Assembly: GCA_050115795.1 (NCBI GenBank) | Contig: JASFPT010000177.1 | Location: forward strand, 1 to 8,489 | DNA: 8,489 nt | Direction of reading: 5' to 3' | Source: JAIPEL01 sp050115795 | GTDB lineage: Bacteria; Desulfobacterota; Desulfobacteria; Desulfobacterales; CAFBRK01 | Part shown: piece by piece, positions 1-5,178 of the stretch | Numbering within the stretch: the stretch's first letter is position 1 | How the letters are laid out: the number at the start of each line of letters is the position of its first letter | Notes under the pieces: model-generated | Told to the model about the DNA's origin: nothing | Databases searched by the model: none | Seen by the model: only the letters and a program-made list of their open reading frames with translations | Made by a program: the position numbers and the translations under genes

Positions 1-41
1 GTTTACGCCCTCCGTGGGTTCGAATCCTACTCCCTCCGCCA
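1..41 (+). tRNA. tRNA 3' fragment, probably tRNA-Ser (cut by window edge)
   Basis: The T-arm is visible: stem GTGGG (14-18), loop TTCGAAT (19-25), stem CCTAC (26-30). It is followed by the acceptor 3' strand TCCCTCC (31-37), discriminator G38 and an encoded CCA (39-41). The bases before the T-arm (GCCCTC, 8-13) look like the 3' strand of a long variable arm. With the G discriminator and the implied GGAGGGA 5' end, that points to a class II serine tRNA. The anticodon lies outside the window, so the isoacceptor is unknown. It is in tandem with the complete tRNA-Ser at 228-322 but probably not co-transcribed with it, because a promoter lies between them. The tRNA call is firm; the serine identity is inference. 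Confidence 0.82.
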
Positions 42-67
42 ACAATTTTTTCTGCGAAAAAATTGTT
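41..67. repeat. AT-rich inverted repeat directly after the first tRNA
   Basis: An 11-bp perfect stem (41-51 paired with 57-67) closes a CTGCG loop. Its core reads TTTTCTGCGAAAA. The stem is almost all A/T, with its T-run in the 5' arm and no U-tract after the 3' arm, so it is not a textbook intrinsic terminator, although it sits where one is expected. A close copy with loop CTGTG lies at 202-226. It may mark the 3' end of the tRNA transcript or be a dispersed palindromic repeat; the sequence alone does not decide. Confidence 0.6.
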
Positions 68-151
68 AGAGAAAAAATCAAATCAAATCCTGTCGGGTCC
101 GGATTGCAGACAGGACCGGTTCATAGAAATGATGCTGCCGGCAGCTGCCGG

Positions 152-180
152 TTGACAGAACAGATCGAATATCGTTTCAT
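152..180 (+). promoter_or_regulatory. Sigma-70-type promoter for tRNA-Ser(GCU)
   Basis: A perfect -35 box TTGACA (152-157) is followed by a 17-bp spacer and a -10 box TTTCAT (175-180, 4 of 6 consensus bases). The start point would be near 187, about 40 bases before the tRNA. The bases after the -10 are GGCGGC, a GC-rich discriminator of the kind known from stringently controlled stable-RNA promoters; that regulation is inferred here. GGCGGC also pairs with GCCGCC (191-196) across a GTAG loop. A perfect 14-bp palindrome (138-151) abuts the -35 box on its upstream side. Confidence 0.55.
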
Positions 181-201
181 GGCGGCGTAGGCCGCCGATA
201 T

Positions 202-226
202 GAAAAATTTTCTGTGAAAATTTTTC
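202..226. repeat. AT-rich inverted repeat directly before tRNA-Ser(GCU)
   Basis: A 10-bp stem (202-211 with 217-226) closes a CTGTG loop and ends one base before the tRNA 5' end. Its core TTTTCTGTGAAAA differs by one base from the core of the inverted repeat at 41-67. It lies downstream of the predicted transcription start and would be in the precursor RNA leader, next to the RNase P cleavage point. Any effect on processing is speculation. Confidence 0.6.
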
Positions 227-227
227 G

Positions 228-322
228 GGAGAGATGGCCGAGCTGGCTGAAGGCGCTCGCCTGCTAAGCGAGTGTAGGGGCCAAAACCTCTACCGAGGGT
301 TCGAATCCCTCTCTCTCCGCCA
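228..322 (+). tRNA. tRNA-Ser, anticodon GCU
   Basis: This is a complete class II tRNA that folds by eye. The acceptor is GGAGAGA (228-234) with TCTCTCC (312-318), discriminator G319 and encoded CCA (320-322). The D-stem is GCC/GGC (237-239, 252-254). The anticodon stem is CTCGC/GCGAG (256-260, 268-272) around loop CTGCTAA, with anticodon GCT at 263-265, which reads AGC and AGU serine codons. The long variable arm has a 7-bp stem (274-280 with 287-293, one G-U pair). The T-arm is GAGGG-TTCGAAT-CCCTC (295-311). A promoter lies upstream at 152-180 and an intrinsic terminator 12 bases downstream, so it looks like a single-gene transcript. Confidence 0.97.
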
Positions 323-334
323 TGCCCAATCCAG

Positions 335-377
335 ACGGCGGTTCCGGGGCCTATGTTCCTGAGCCGCCGTTTTTATT
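335..377 (+). terminator. Intrinsic terminator of tRNA-Ser(GCU)
   Basis: The 10-bp stem ACGGCGGTTC (335-344) pairs with GAGCCGCCGT (361-370), with one G-U pair and a 16-base loop. It runs straight into TTTTATT (371-377). Position and shape suit termination of the tRNA transcript. Because it lies between the tRNA and lgt, it also argues against starting lgt at the ATG that overlaps the tRNA CCA end. Confidence 0.75.
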
Positions 378-423
378 CGGCGAACCGACACACCCCGGGC
401 CGGGAGGTGGAAAAGCGGTAGCG

Positions 424-1275
424 ATGGACGCATTTTTTCATTGGTGGCAGCATATTCCGGAGCACCTGGATCCGGTGATTTTCTCGATCGGGTCGTTTCG
501 GCTCCAGTACTACGGCCTGATGTACATCGTGGCGTTTCTGGTGACCTATATCCTGGTGCGGTATCGGCTCAAGACCGAAGACCGGTTTGCCATCACCTAC
601 GGGCAAGCCGTCGATCTGATGACCGCCATGATCCTCGGGGTCATCGTCGGCGGACGGATCGGCTACGTGTTGTTCTATAACCTGGGCTACTATCTTCAAC
701 ACCCCCTTGAGATCTTTCTGCCCTTCCGGTTCGACAACGGCGTCACCTTTACCGGGATATCGGGGATGTCCTTCCACGGGGGGCTGATTGCGGTGATTCT
801 GTTTGCCTGGCTGACGGCCCGAAAGGCGGGGATCGATTTTCGGCAGGCCATTGACCTGTTCGTTCCGGCCATTCCATTGGGCTATACCTTCGGCAGGATC
901 GGCAATTTTATCAACGGAGAGCTCTACGGTCGGCTCACCGAGTTTCCCATCGGGATGGTGTTTCCGATGGCCCCGGACAGCAGGCTGCGGCATCCCTCTC
1001 AGCTGTACGAGGCCTTTTTCGAAGGAATCGTTTTGTTTGCCTTTCTTTGGGCCGTTCGAAAACGGCCCATTCCGTCCGGCGCCACCCTCTCCCTCTACCT
1101 GATCGGCTACGGGACCGCCCGGTTTTTCATTGAGTTCTTCCGTCAGCCGGACGCCCACCTCGGATTTGTCTTTTGGTTCTTTTCCATGGGCCAGCTGCTG
1201 TGCATGGCGATGATCGCAGCAGGCTTCGGATTATGGTTTCTGTTGAGAAGGCACAGCGTCGTCGCCGGAAGATAG
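424..1275 (+). CDS. lgt: Prolipoprotein diacylglyceryl transferase (Lgt)
   Basis: Lgt is an inner-membrane enzyme that moves diacylglyceryl from phosphatidylglycerol to the lipobox cysteine of prolipoproteins, the first step of lipoprotein maturation. From the start chosen here the protein has 283 residues, the usual family length. Visible family features are the HGG motif (H118), the signature GRIGNFINGELYGR (157-170, with R158, N161 and E166 spaced as the essential residues of E. coli Lgt), HPSQLYEA (190-197) and YGTARFFIEFFR (229-240, R233 and E237). Several hydrophobic membrane segments are present, including about 30-46, 66-90, 118-132, 199-211 and 253-274. An in-frame ATG at 322 would add 34 Pro/Gly-rich residues, but it overlaps the tRNA CCA end and would be translated through the terminator, so ATG 424 is preferred. 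A GGGAGG lies upstream at 402-407, rather far from the start. No clear dedicated promoter is visible. The 3' end overlaps the convergent TPR gene by 45 bp. Confidence 0.95.
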   Translation: MDAFFHWWQHIPEHLDPVIFSIGSFRLQYYGLMYIVAFLVTYILVRYRLKTEDRFAITYGQAVDLMTAMILGVIVGGRIGYVLFYNLGYYLQHPLEIFLPFRFDNGVTFTGISGMSFHGGLIAVILFAWLTARKAGIDFRQAIDLFVPAIPLGYTFGRIGNFINGELYGRLTEFPIGMVFPMAPDSRLRHPSQLYEAFFEGIVLFAFLWAVRKRPIPSGATLSLYLIGYGTARFFIEFFRQPDAHLGFVFWFFSMGQLLCMAMIAAGFGLWFLLRRHSVVAGR

Positions 1276-2265
1276 GGTCGGATCTTGGAGCGCCTTTTCG
1301 ACCTGAATGCGGTTTTTTTCGATGACGGCCGCCAATTTCATCTGGCCCCCCGGAGGCAGAAGGGCCCGGGCGGCTTCAAATGCCCGAAGTGCCTGGGAGA
1401 GCCGCTTTTCCCGGTCGGCGAACTCGGCCAGCCCGGTATAAGCAAGGCCGAGGTTGTTGTAGGCAAAGGCGGCATCGAGCCGGTCTCGGGCAGGCGAGAA
1501 TCCCTTCGTGGCCGACAGAAAGTGGTCGACGGCCGCCGCCAGGCGCCTTTCGCGGTCGTCGCCACCGGCCAGGGTCATCTCCACGGCGCCTAGATTGTTG
1601 TGGGCCACGGCAAACTCGAACGGGTGGGTTTGGAGGGTGTAGACGGTCAGCGCGCATCGAAACCCGTCCATGGCGCTGCGAAGGTTTTCTTCAGGGGCCT
1701 CGTATTCGGCCAGCTGCCGGTGCGCCAGTGCCATCCCTTTGCAAATGGACGCGTATGCCTCCGGATCATCGGACTTGTAGCGGGGTAGCGCCAGACGGTA
1801 GAAACGAATCGATTCCGGCAGGTGCCGGCGGGGCCACTGAAGCATCCCCAACTGCCGGTGGGCCTCTGCCAGTTGGCGGTACATGGCCGCAACGGCATCC
1901 GGTTCAGGTCCGTCTTCGGAGGGGCCCAGGGCGGCGGTGAGGGCGTCGATGGCCGCACCCAGGTGCTCGGCCCGGTCGTTCCCTTTTGACAGATTCAGGT
2001 GGATTTCCGCTCGGCGTCTCTGAACGAGCCGGAAAAGCGCCGGCGCTTTTCCGGCAGAGAGCGATTCAACCAGACGATCATACACGGCAAGGGCGTCCTT
2101 GTCTTTGCCCGCGGCGGCCAGAGCCTCCGCCGTGGCCAGCGATCGACTGCGTTCGGCTTTTACCCGGGCCTGCTGCCGCTGGTCATATGCATGGTAGCCC
2201 AATGCAGCGGCCCCCAGTGCGCCCAGGACGGCTATCGTGCAGATGATGGATCGATTCAGTCTCAT
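1231..2265 (-). CDS. Membrane-anchored TPR-like repeat protein, function unknown
   Basis: The protein has 344 residues. It starts with a short basic stretch (MRLNR) and a hydrophobic segment (about 7-24) that could be a signal anchor or an uncleaved signal peptide. From about residue 76 there are five helical repeats of roughly 45-50 residues, starting near 76, 126, 171, 219 and 266. Each resembles a long TPR: a first helix like HNNLGAVEMTLA or YNNLGLAYTGLA, a charged turn like GNDRAEHL or ADREKRL, then a second helix like AAIDALTAAL. The long spacing resembles repeats found in some CHAT-associated and cyanobacterial TPR proteins, but no catalytic domain is present. ATG 2265 was chosen because AAAGGA precedes it by 7 bases; the in-frame GTG at 2304 and ATG at 2283 lack a ribosome site and lie at or before the predicted transcription start. 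A scaffold or protein-binding role is inferred from the fold only. The tail overlaps lgt. Confidence 0.75.
   Translation of the reverse strand: MRLNRSIICTIAVLGALGAAALGYHAYDQRQQARVKAERSRSLATAEALAAAGKDKDALAVYDRLVESLSAGKAPALFRLVQRRRAEIHLNLSKGNDRAEHLGAAIDALTAALGPSEDGPEPDAVAAMYRQLAEAHRQLGMLQWPRRHLPESIRFYRLALPRYKSDDPEAYASICKGMALAHRQLAEYEAPEENLRSAMDGFRCALTVYTLQTHPFEFAVAHNNLGAVEMTLAGGDDRERRLAAAVDHFLSATKGFSPARDRLDAAFAYNNLGLAYTGLAEFADREKRLSQALRAFEAARALLPPGGQMKLAAVIEKNRIQVEKALQDPTLSSGDDAVPSQQKP
2028..2055. repeat. 28-bp perfect palindrome inside the TPR gene
   Basis: Bases 2028-2055 equal their own reverse complement without mismatch or spacer. The left half begins GCCGGAAAAGCG and the right half ends CGCTTTTCCGGC, with CCGG at the centre. 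In the TPR gene it encodes AGKAPALFR near residue 71. It could extrude as a cruciform in DNA or fold as a 12-bp hairpin with a CCGG loop in RNA from either strand. No function can be assigned from sequence. Confidence 0.8.
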
Positions 2266-2294
2266 GAGCGCGTCCTTTCCCATTGCCGAGGCGC

Positions 2295-2323
2295 AGTATT
2301 TCACAGCCCGGCGCCGGGGTCAA
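2295..2323 (-). promoter_or_regulatory. Candidate sigma-70 promoter for the TPR gene, with a palindrome in the spacer
   Basis: Read on the minus strand, TTGACC (2323-2318, 5 of 6) and AATACT (2300-2295, 4 of 6) are separated by 17 bases. The start point would be near 2288, about 23 bases before ATG 2265. A perfect 12-bp palindrome CCCGGCGCCGGG (2307-2318) fills most of the spacer and touches the last -35 base, where an operator could sit. Regulator binding is inference. Confidence 0.45.
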
Positions 2324-2405
2324 ACCAACGGCCTCCGCCCCTCGAATGGCAGGGGATTCGGCTCTGCCGAGAAGGGAAAAAACCAGGCATGTCGTGGCTT
2401 TGCGC

Positions 2406-2435
2406 TTGACAAACGGGGCCATCCCTACTAAGGGA
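2406..2435 (+). promoter_or_regulatory. Candidate promoter of sat
   Basis: A perfect -35 hexamer TTGACA (2406-2411) lies about 100 bases upstream of the sat start codon. The -10 is weak: the best candidate TACTAA (2426-2431) is only 14 bases away, and better-spaced hexamers match poorly. A small inverted repeat TCCCT-ACTA-AGGGA (2422-2435) covers the -10 region and could be an operator. No clear Rex-type or sigma-54-type site was seen between here and the gene. Confidence 0.35.
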
Positions 2436-2458
2436 AAAGCTTTGGCAAACTGGAGAAT

Positions 2459-2476
2459 CGCCGTTGTCTAACGGTG
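2459..2476 (+). promoter_or_regulatory. Stem-loop in the sat leader
   Basis: CGCCGTT (2459-2465) pairs with AACGGTG (2470-2476), including one G-U pair, around a GTCT tetraloop. It lies 37 bases before the sat start, outside the ribosome site (AAAGGAG, 2498-2504). It could stabilise the 5' end of the mRNA. It is short and could be chance. Confidence 0.3.
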
Positions 2477-2513
2477 CCTGTAAATAAACAAACTTTGAAA
2501 GGAGAAGGGGAGC

Positions 2514-3797
2514 ATGGCGAAACTTGTACCACCTCATGGCGGAAAGGGACTGACCGTTTGCCTGCTGGAAGGCGACGCGCTTGCTGCAGAAAAGAAAAAG
2601 GCCGAAGGGCTGAAAAAGGTGTCGATCTCGCCGCGGGTCAAGGGCGACCTGATCATGCTCGGCATCGGTGGGTTCAGCCCGTTGACCGGCTTCATGACCC
2701 AGGCCGACTGGAAAGGCGTTTGTGACAATTTTCAGCTGGCCGACGGCACCTTCTGGCCGGTGCCGGTTTGCCTGGACGTGGCCAAGGAAGATGCCGACGC
2801 CATCAAAGAAGGCGACGAGATCGCCCTCTACGACCCGAAGTACGATGAGATCATGGCCACCATGAAGGTCACCGAAAAGTACGAGATGACCCAGGCCGAC
2901 AAGAAATACGAGTGCGAGAAGGTCTTCATGGGAGAGGGAACCCCCACTGCGGAGGATTTCTGGAAGATCGCCAAAGACGACCATCCGGGCGTTCAGATGG
3001 TCATGTCCCAGGGGGACTTCAACCTGGCCGGGCCGGTCAAGGTTCTGACCGAAAGCCATTATCCCAAGACCTACGCGGGCATCTATCATCGGCCGGCCGA
3101 GTCCCGGAAGATCTTCGAAGAACGGGGATGGAGCGAGGTTGCGGCCCTTCAGCTGAGAAATCCGATGCATCGCTCCCACGAGTACCTGTGCAAGATCGCA
3201 GTGGAAGTCTGCGACGGCGTCTACATTCATTCCCTGGTCGGCAACCTGAAGCCGGGCGACATTCCTGCAGAAGTGCGGGTCAAATGCATCGATTCGCTGG
3301 TGAAAAACTACTTCGTTGAAAAGAACGTGGTTCAGGGCGGCTACCCGCTCGACATGCGCTACGCCGGACCCAGGGAGGGCCTGCTTCATGCCGTGTTCCG
3401 TCAGAACTACGGATGCTCCAAGATGATCATCGGCCGCGACCATGCCGGCGTCGGGGACTTTTACGGGATGTTCGAAGCCCAGACCATCTTCGACAAAATT
3501 CCGTACCCGGATGAACCGGGCAAGGCGCTGGTCTGCCAGCCGCTGAAGATCGACTGGACCTTTTACTGCTACAAGTGCGACGGTATGGCCTCCCTGCGAA
3601 CCTGCCCCCATGAAAAGCAGGACCGCGTTCTGCTTTCCGGGACCATGCTGCGAAAGCTCCTTTCCGAAGGCGGAGAGCTTCCCGACCACTTCGGCCGCGA
3701 CGAGGTCGTTGCCATCCTCCGGGAATACTACGAGGGTCTGACCGAAAAAGTGGAGATCAAACTTCACGGCGCCGCCACCGGCGACGAAAAAAAATAA
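2514..3797 (+). CDS. sat: Dissimilatory ATP sulfurylase (sulfate adenylyltransferase)
   Basis: Sat makes adenosine 5'-phosphosulfate (APS) and pyrophosphate from sulfate and ATP in the cytoplasm, the activation step of sulfate respiration. The protein has 427 residues, typical of the single-domain Sat of sulfate reducers. Visible motifs are QLRNPMHRSH (213-222), which holds the nucleotide- and sulfate-binding residues and the HxxH pair, and GRDHAGVGDFYG (307-318). C352, C355, C364 and nearby H366 (CYKC...RTCPH) resemble the metal-binding site known in some bacterial and archaeal Sat enzymes. There is no APS-kinase domain, as expected for dissimilation. The N-terminus MAKLVPPHGGKGL is as in relatives, and AAAGGAG (2498-2504) precedes ATG 2514 by 9 bases. 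It is transcribed alone toward the qmo operon and is closed by a strong terminator. Confidence 0.97.
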   Translation: MAKLVPPHGGKGLTVCLLEGDALAAEKKKAEGLKKVSISPRVKGDLIMLGIGGFSPLTGFMTQADWKGVCDNFQLADGTFWPVPVCLDVAKEDADAIKEGDEIALYDPKYDEIMATMKVTEKYEMTQADKKYECEKVFMGEGTPTAEDFWKIAKDDHPGVQMVMSQGDFNLAGPVKVLTESHYPKTYAGIYHRPAESRKIFEERGWSEVAALQLRNPMHRSHEYLCKIAVEVCDGVYIHSLVGNLKPGDIPAEVRVKCIDSLVKNYFVEKNVVQGGYPLDMRYAGPREGLLHAVFRQNYGCSKMIIGRDHAGVGDFYGMFEAQTIFDKIPYPDEPGKALVCQPLKIDWTFYCYKCDGMASLRTCPHEKQDRVLLSGTMLRKLLSEGGELPDHFGRDEVVAILREYYEGLTEKVEIKLHGAATGDEKK

Positions 3798-3815
3798 TCG
3801 GCTCACGCCGATTAT
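3794..3815 (+). other. Stem-loop over the sat stop codon
   Basis: ATAATCGG (3794-3801) pairs perfectly with CCGATTAT (3808-3815) around a CTCACG loop. The sat TAA stop (3795-3797) is inside the 5' arm. It is the first of four inverted repeats between sat and qmoC and has no U-tract. It may block 3' exonuclease decay of the sat mRNA; that is inference. Confidence 0.5.
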
Positions 3816-3820
3816 GAAAT

Positions 3821-3853
3821 AAAAAAGGAGCCCCGGCCGGGGCTCCTTTTTTT
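3821..3853 (+). terminator. Strong intrinsic terminator of sat, probably bidirectional
   Basis: A perfect 20-bp palindrome (3827-3846, left arm GGAGCCCCGG) is followed by seven T (3847-3853) and preceded by six A (3821-3826). The A-run gives a U-tract when read on the minus strand, so the same element can also stop leftward transcripts from the qmo operon. It starts 29 bases after the sat stop. Confidence 0.92.
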
Positions 3854-3876
3854 ATGGGCAACGTTGCTTGATGAAA

Positions 3877-3913
3877 TCGCTTGCCCGGACCAGCAATGTG
3901 GCCGGGCAAGCGA
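3877..3913. repeat. 12-bp inverted repeat between the two terminators
   Basis: TCGCTTGCCCGG (3877-3888) pairs perfectly with CCGGGCAAGCGA (3902-3913) around a 13-base loop. There is no T-run on either side, so it is not a standard intrinsic terminator. It could be an operator, an mRNA 3'-end stabiliser, a copy of an intergenic palindrome family, or a decayed terminator. Confidence 0.6.
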
Positions 3914-3942
3914 CGGGGTCGAAATCGGACCTGCTGCGTTTC

Positions 3943-3980
3943 AAAAGAAGGCGCCTCGATACGAGGCGCCTTTTATTATT
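3943..3980 (-). terminator. Intrinsic terminator of the qmo operon, probably bidirectional
   Basis: GGCGCCTCG (3950-3958) pairs perfectly with CGAGGCGCC (3962-3970) around an ATA loop, and two flanking A-T pairs extend the stem to 11 bp. On the minus strand it lies 3-4 bases after the qmoC stop and runs into TTCTTTT. On the plus strand it runs into TTTTATTATTT, so it can also catch read-through from sat. Its plus-strand T-tract contains the tandem qmoC stop codons. Confidence 0.88.
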
Positions 3981-5124
3981 TGCGTTGCGAATACTCCTGG
4001 TAGGTCATGGCCACGGTCCGGTAAACGAGGTGCGCCAGTTTGGAAAACGGGGTGTAGGCAAACAGGGCCCAGATGAGCATCAGGTGCAGGAAATAGATCA
4101 CGTAGGTGGGGGCGGCCAAACCGGCCAGGCGCGTCATCTGGGTGAGCATGCCGGTCACTCCCAGGGCCAGCACCAGCCCCAACAGGTACCAATCCCAGTA
4201 GGTGGAAACCTGGTCCTTTTTCGCCGCCCGGTTTTTCCACAGCAGAAAACCGCCGATGACAAGGGCGATTCCGCTCACGTTGGCAAGCCACTTGACCGGG
4301 TTGAGCTGGGAGTAGGGCCCCTCGATACGCAGGATCCATTCTGCGATGAAGAAGCAGTTGGTTACGATAAACAGGCCGATGAAGGAGAACAATACCATCA
4401 TATGGGCCGTGGCCCGGTTTTTGTTTTCGCCGCACTCGTTGAATTTCTGATGCTTGAGAATGGTCAGGACCGTTCGTCCCAGCGCCTGGACAAACCCGAT
4501 GGGGTCGATTTTTTCCTTGTCCGTTTTCCCCTCCGCCAGGGCATTGGCATGGATGTCCGCCAAAAATCGCTTCAGACCGAGAGCAAAAACGCCCACGGCG
4601 CCGAAGAAGGTGGGGATCATGATGATGTCCACCAGGTAGTTGCTGATGAAATGGGCCTGCCAGATTTCTCCGCCGTGGGGGGAGAAGTTGAGCCATCCCA
4701 GGCCGACGATGTTTGAAATAAAGCCCAGGATCAGAAAGATCGCCGCCGGAATAGCCAGCAGCACCGGGAGCTTTTTCGGGTCGGCCACCGCATTGGCCAG
4801 GGCCTTGGGGGTGGCATACTCCTTGACCGCGTAGCTGCGGATGGCCGCCAGCACGTCGCCGGGTTTGGCGCCGCGGGGGCAGCGGGTCGTGCAGTCTCCG
4901 CAGTTGTGGCACAGCCAGATGTCGCCGTTGCTCACCAGGCGGTCCTTCAGACCCCAGGAGGCGGCGATCATCTCTTTTCGTGGAAACGGCTTGGTGTCCG
5001 GTGAAATCGGGCAGACCACCGAACAGGTCGCGCACTGAAAGCACTTTTTCAGATCTCCTCCGCCGAGCCGGGCCACATCGTTGATGAACCCGACATCGGG
5101 TTCTACCATATAAGTCTCCGTCAT
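3976..5124 (-). CDS. qmoC: QmoC, membrane subunit of the quinone-interacting oxidoreductase complex
   Basis: QmoC anchors QmoABC in the cytoplasmic membrane and exchanges electrons with menaquinone through b-type hemes. The protein has 382 residues. The N-terminal HdrC-like part has two 4Fe-4S motifs: C28-x2-C31-x2-C34-x3-C38-P and C72-x2-C75-x2-C78-x3-C82-P. The rest is HdrE/NarI-like, with about six hydrophobic helices (about 119-142, 158-183, 242-262, 282-297, 312-332, 340-360). Candidate heme ligands at or near helices are H158, H241, H347 and H365. The start ATG 5124 follows GGAGG by 7 bases and is 54 bases after the qmoB stop. It ends with tandem TAA codons next to the terminator. Family knowledge gives the role; the order qmoA-qmoB-qmoC matches other sulfate reducers. 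Confidence 0.96.
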   Translation of the reverse strand: MTETYMVEPDVGFINDVARLGGGDLKKCFQCATCSVVCPISPDTKPFPRKEMIAASWGLKDRLVSNGDIWLCHNCGDCTTRCPRGAKPGDVLAAIRSYAVKEYATPKALANAVADPKKLPVLLAIPAAIFLILGFISNIVGLGWLNFSPHGGEIWQAHFISNYLVDIIMIPTFFGAVGVFALGLKRFLADIHANALAEGKTDKEKIDPIGFVQALGRTVLTILKHQKFNECGENKNRATAHMMVLFSFIGLFIVTNCFFIAEWILRIEGPYSQLNPVKWLANVSGIALVIGGFLLWKNRAAKKDQVSTYWDWYLLGLVLALGVTGMLTQMTRLAGLAAPTYVIYFLHLMLIWALFAYTPFSKLAHLVYRTVAMTYQEYSQRK

Positions 5125-5178
5125 CTGTCAACCTCCTCACGCATGTCGCTGTTGCGTTGGTCCTTGGAATCGATCCGG

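Noticed and set aside
322..423. An N-terminal extension of lgt starting at ATG 322
   Set aside because: The A of that ATG is the last base of the encoded tRNA CCA, and a terminator hairpin lies within the extension. The added residues do not resemble Lgt.
1049..1068. Hairpin GGGCCGTT-CGAA-AACGGCCC inside lgt, considered as a terminator for the TPR gene
   Set aside because: No T-run follows on either strand, and it is in the middle of the lgt coding sequence.
1276..1319. GGTCG/CGACC inverted repeat followed at a distance by seven T, considered as an lgt terminator
   Set aside because: The stem is only 5 bp with an 18-base loop, and the T-run starts 9 bases after the stem. It also lies inside the convergent TPR gene.
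2266..2304. Upstream starts GTG 2304 or ATG 2283 for the TPR gene
   Set aside because: No ribosome site precedes them; GTG 2304 lies within the predicted promoter and ATG 2283 directly follows the predicted start point. ATG 2265 has AAAGGA at good spacing and begins a clean signal-anchor sequence.
2436..2513. Sigma-54 (-24/-12) promoter or Rex-type site upstream of sat, suggested by TTTGGCA and TTGTC
   Set aside because: The GG to GC spacing does not fit a sigma-54 promoter, and no TTGTGAA...TTCACAA-like inverted repeat is present.
2301..3806. A 501-codon open frame on the minus strand, antisense to sat
   Set aside because: It mirrors the sat codons, shows no domain, and runs across the sat promoter region and the TPR promoter. 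It is a shadow frame.
3941..5140. A 399-codon frame on the minus strand overlapping qmoC in another frame
   Set aside because: The 382-residue qmoC frame has both 4Fe-4S motifs, the membrane helices and a well-placed ribosome site. The other frame is Arg/Pro-rich noise.
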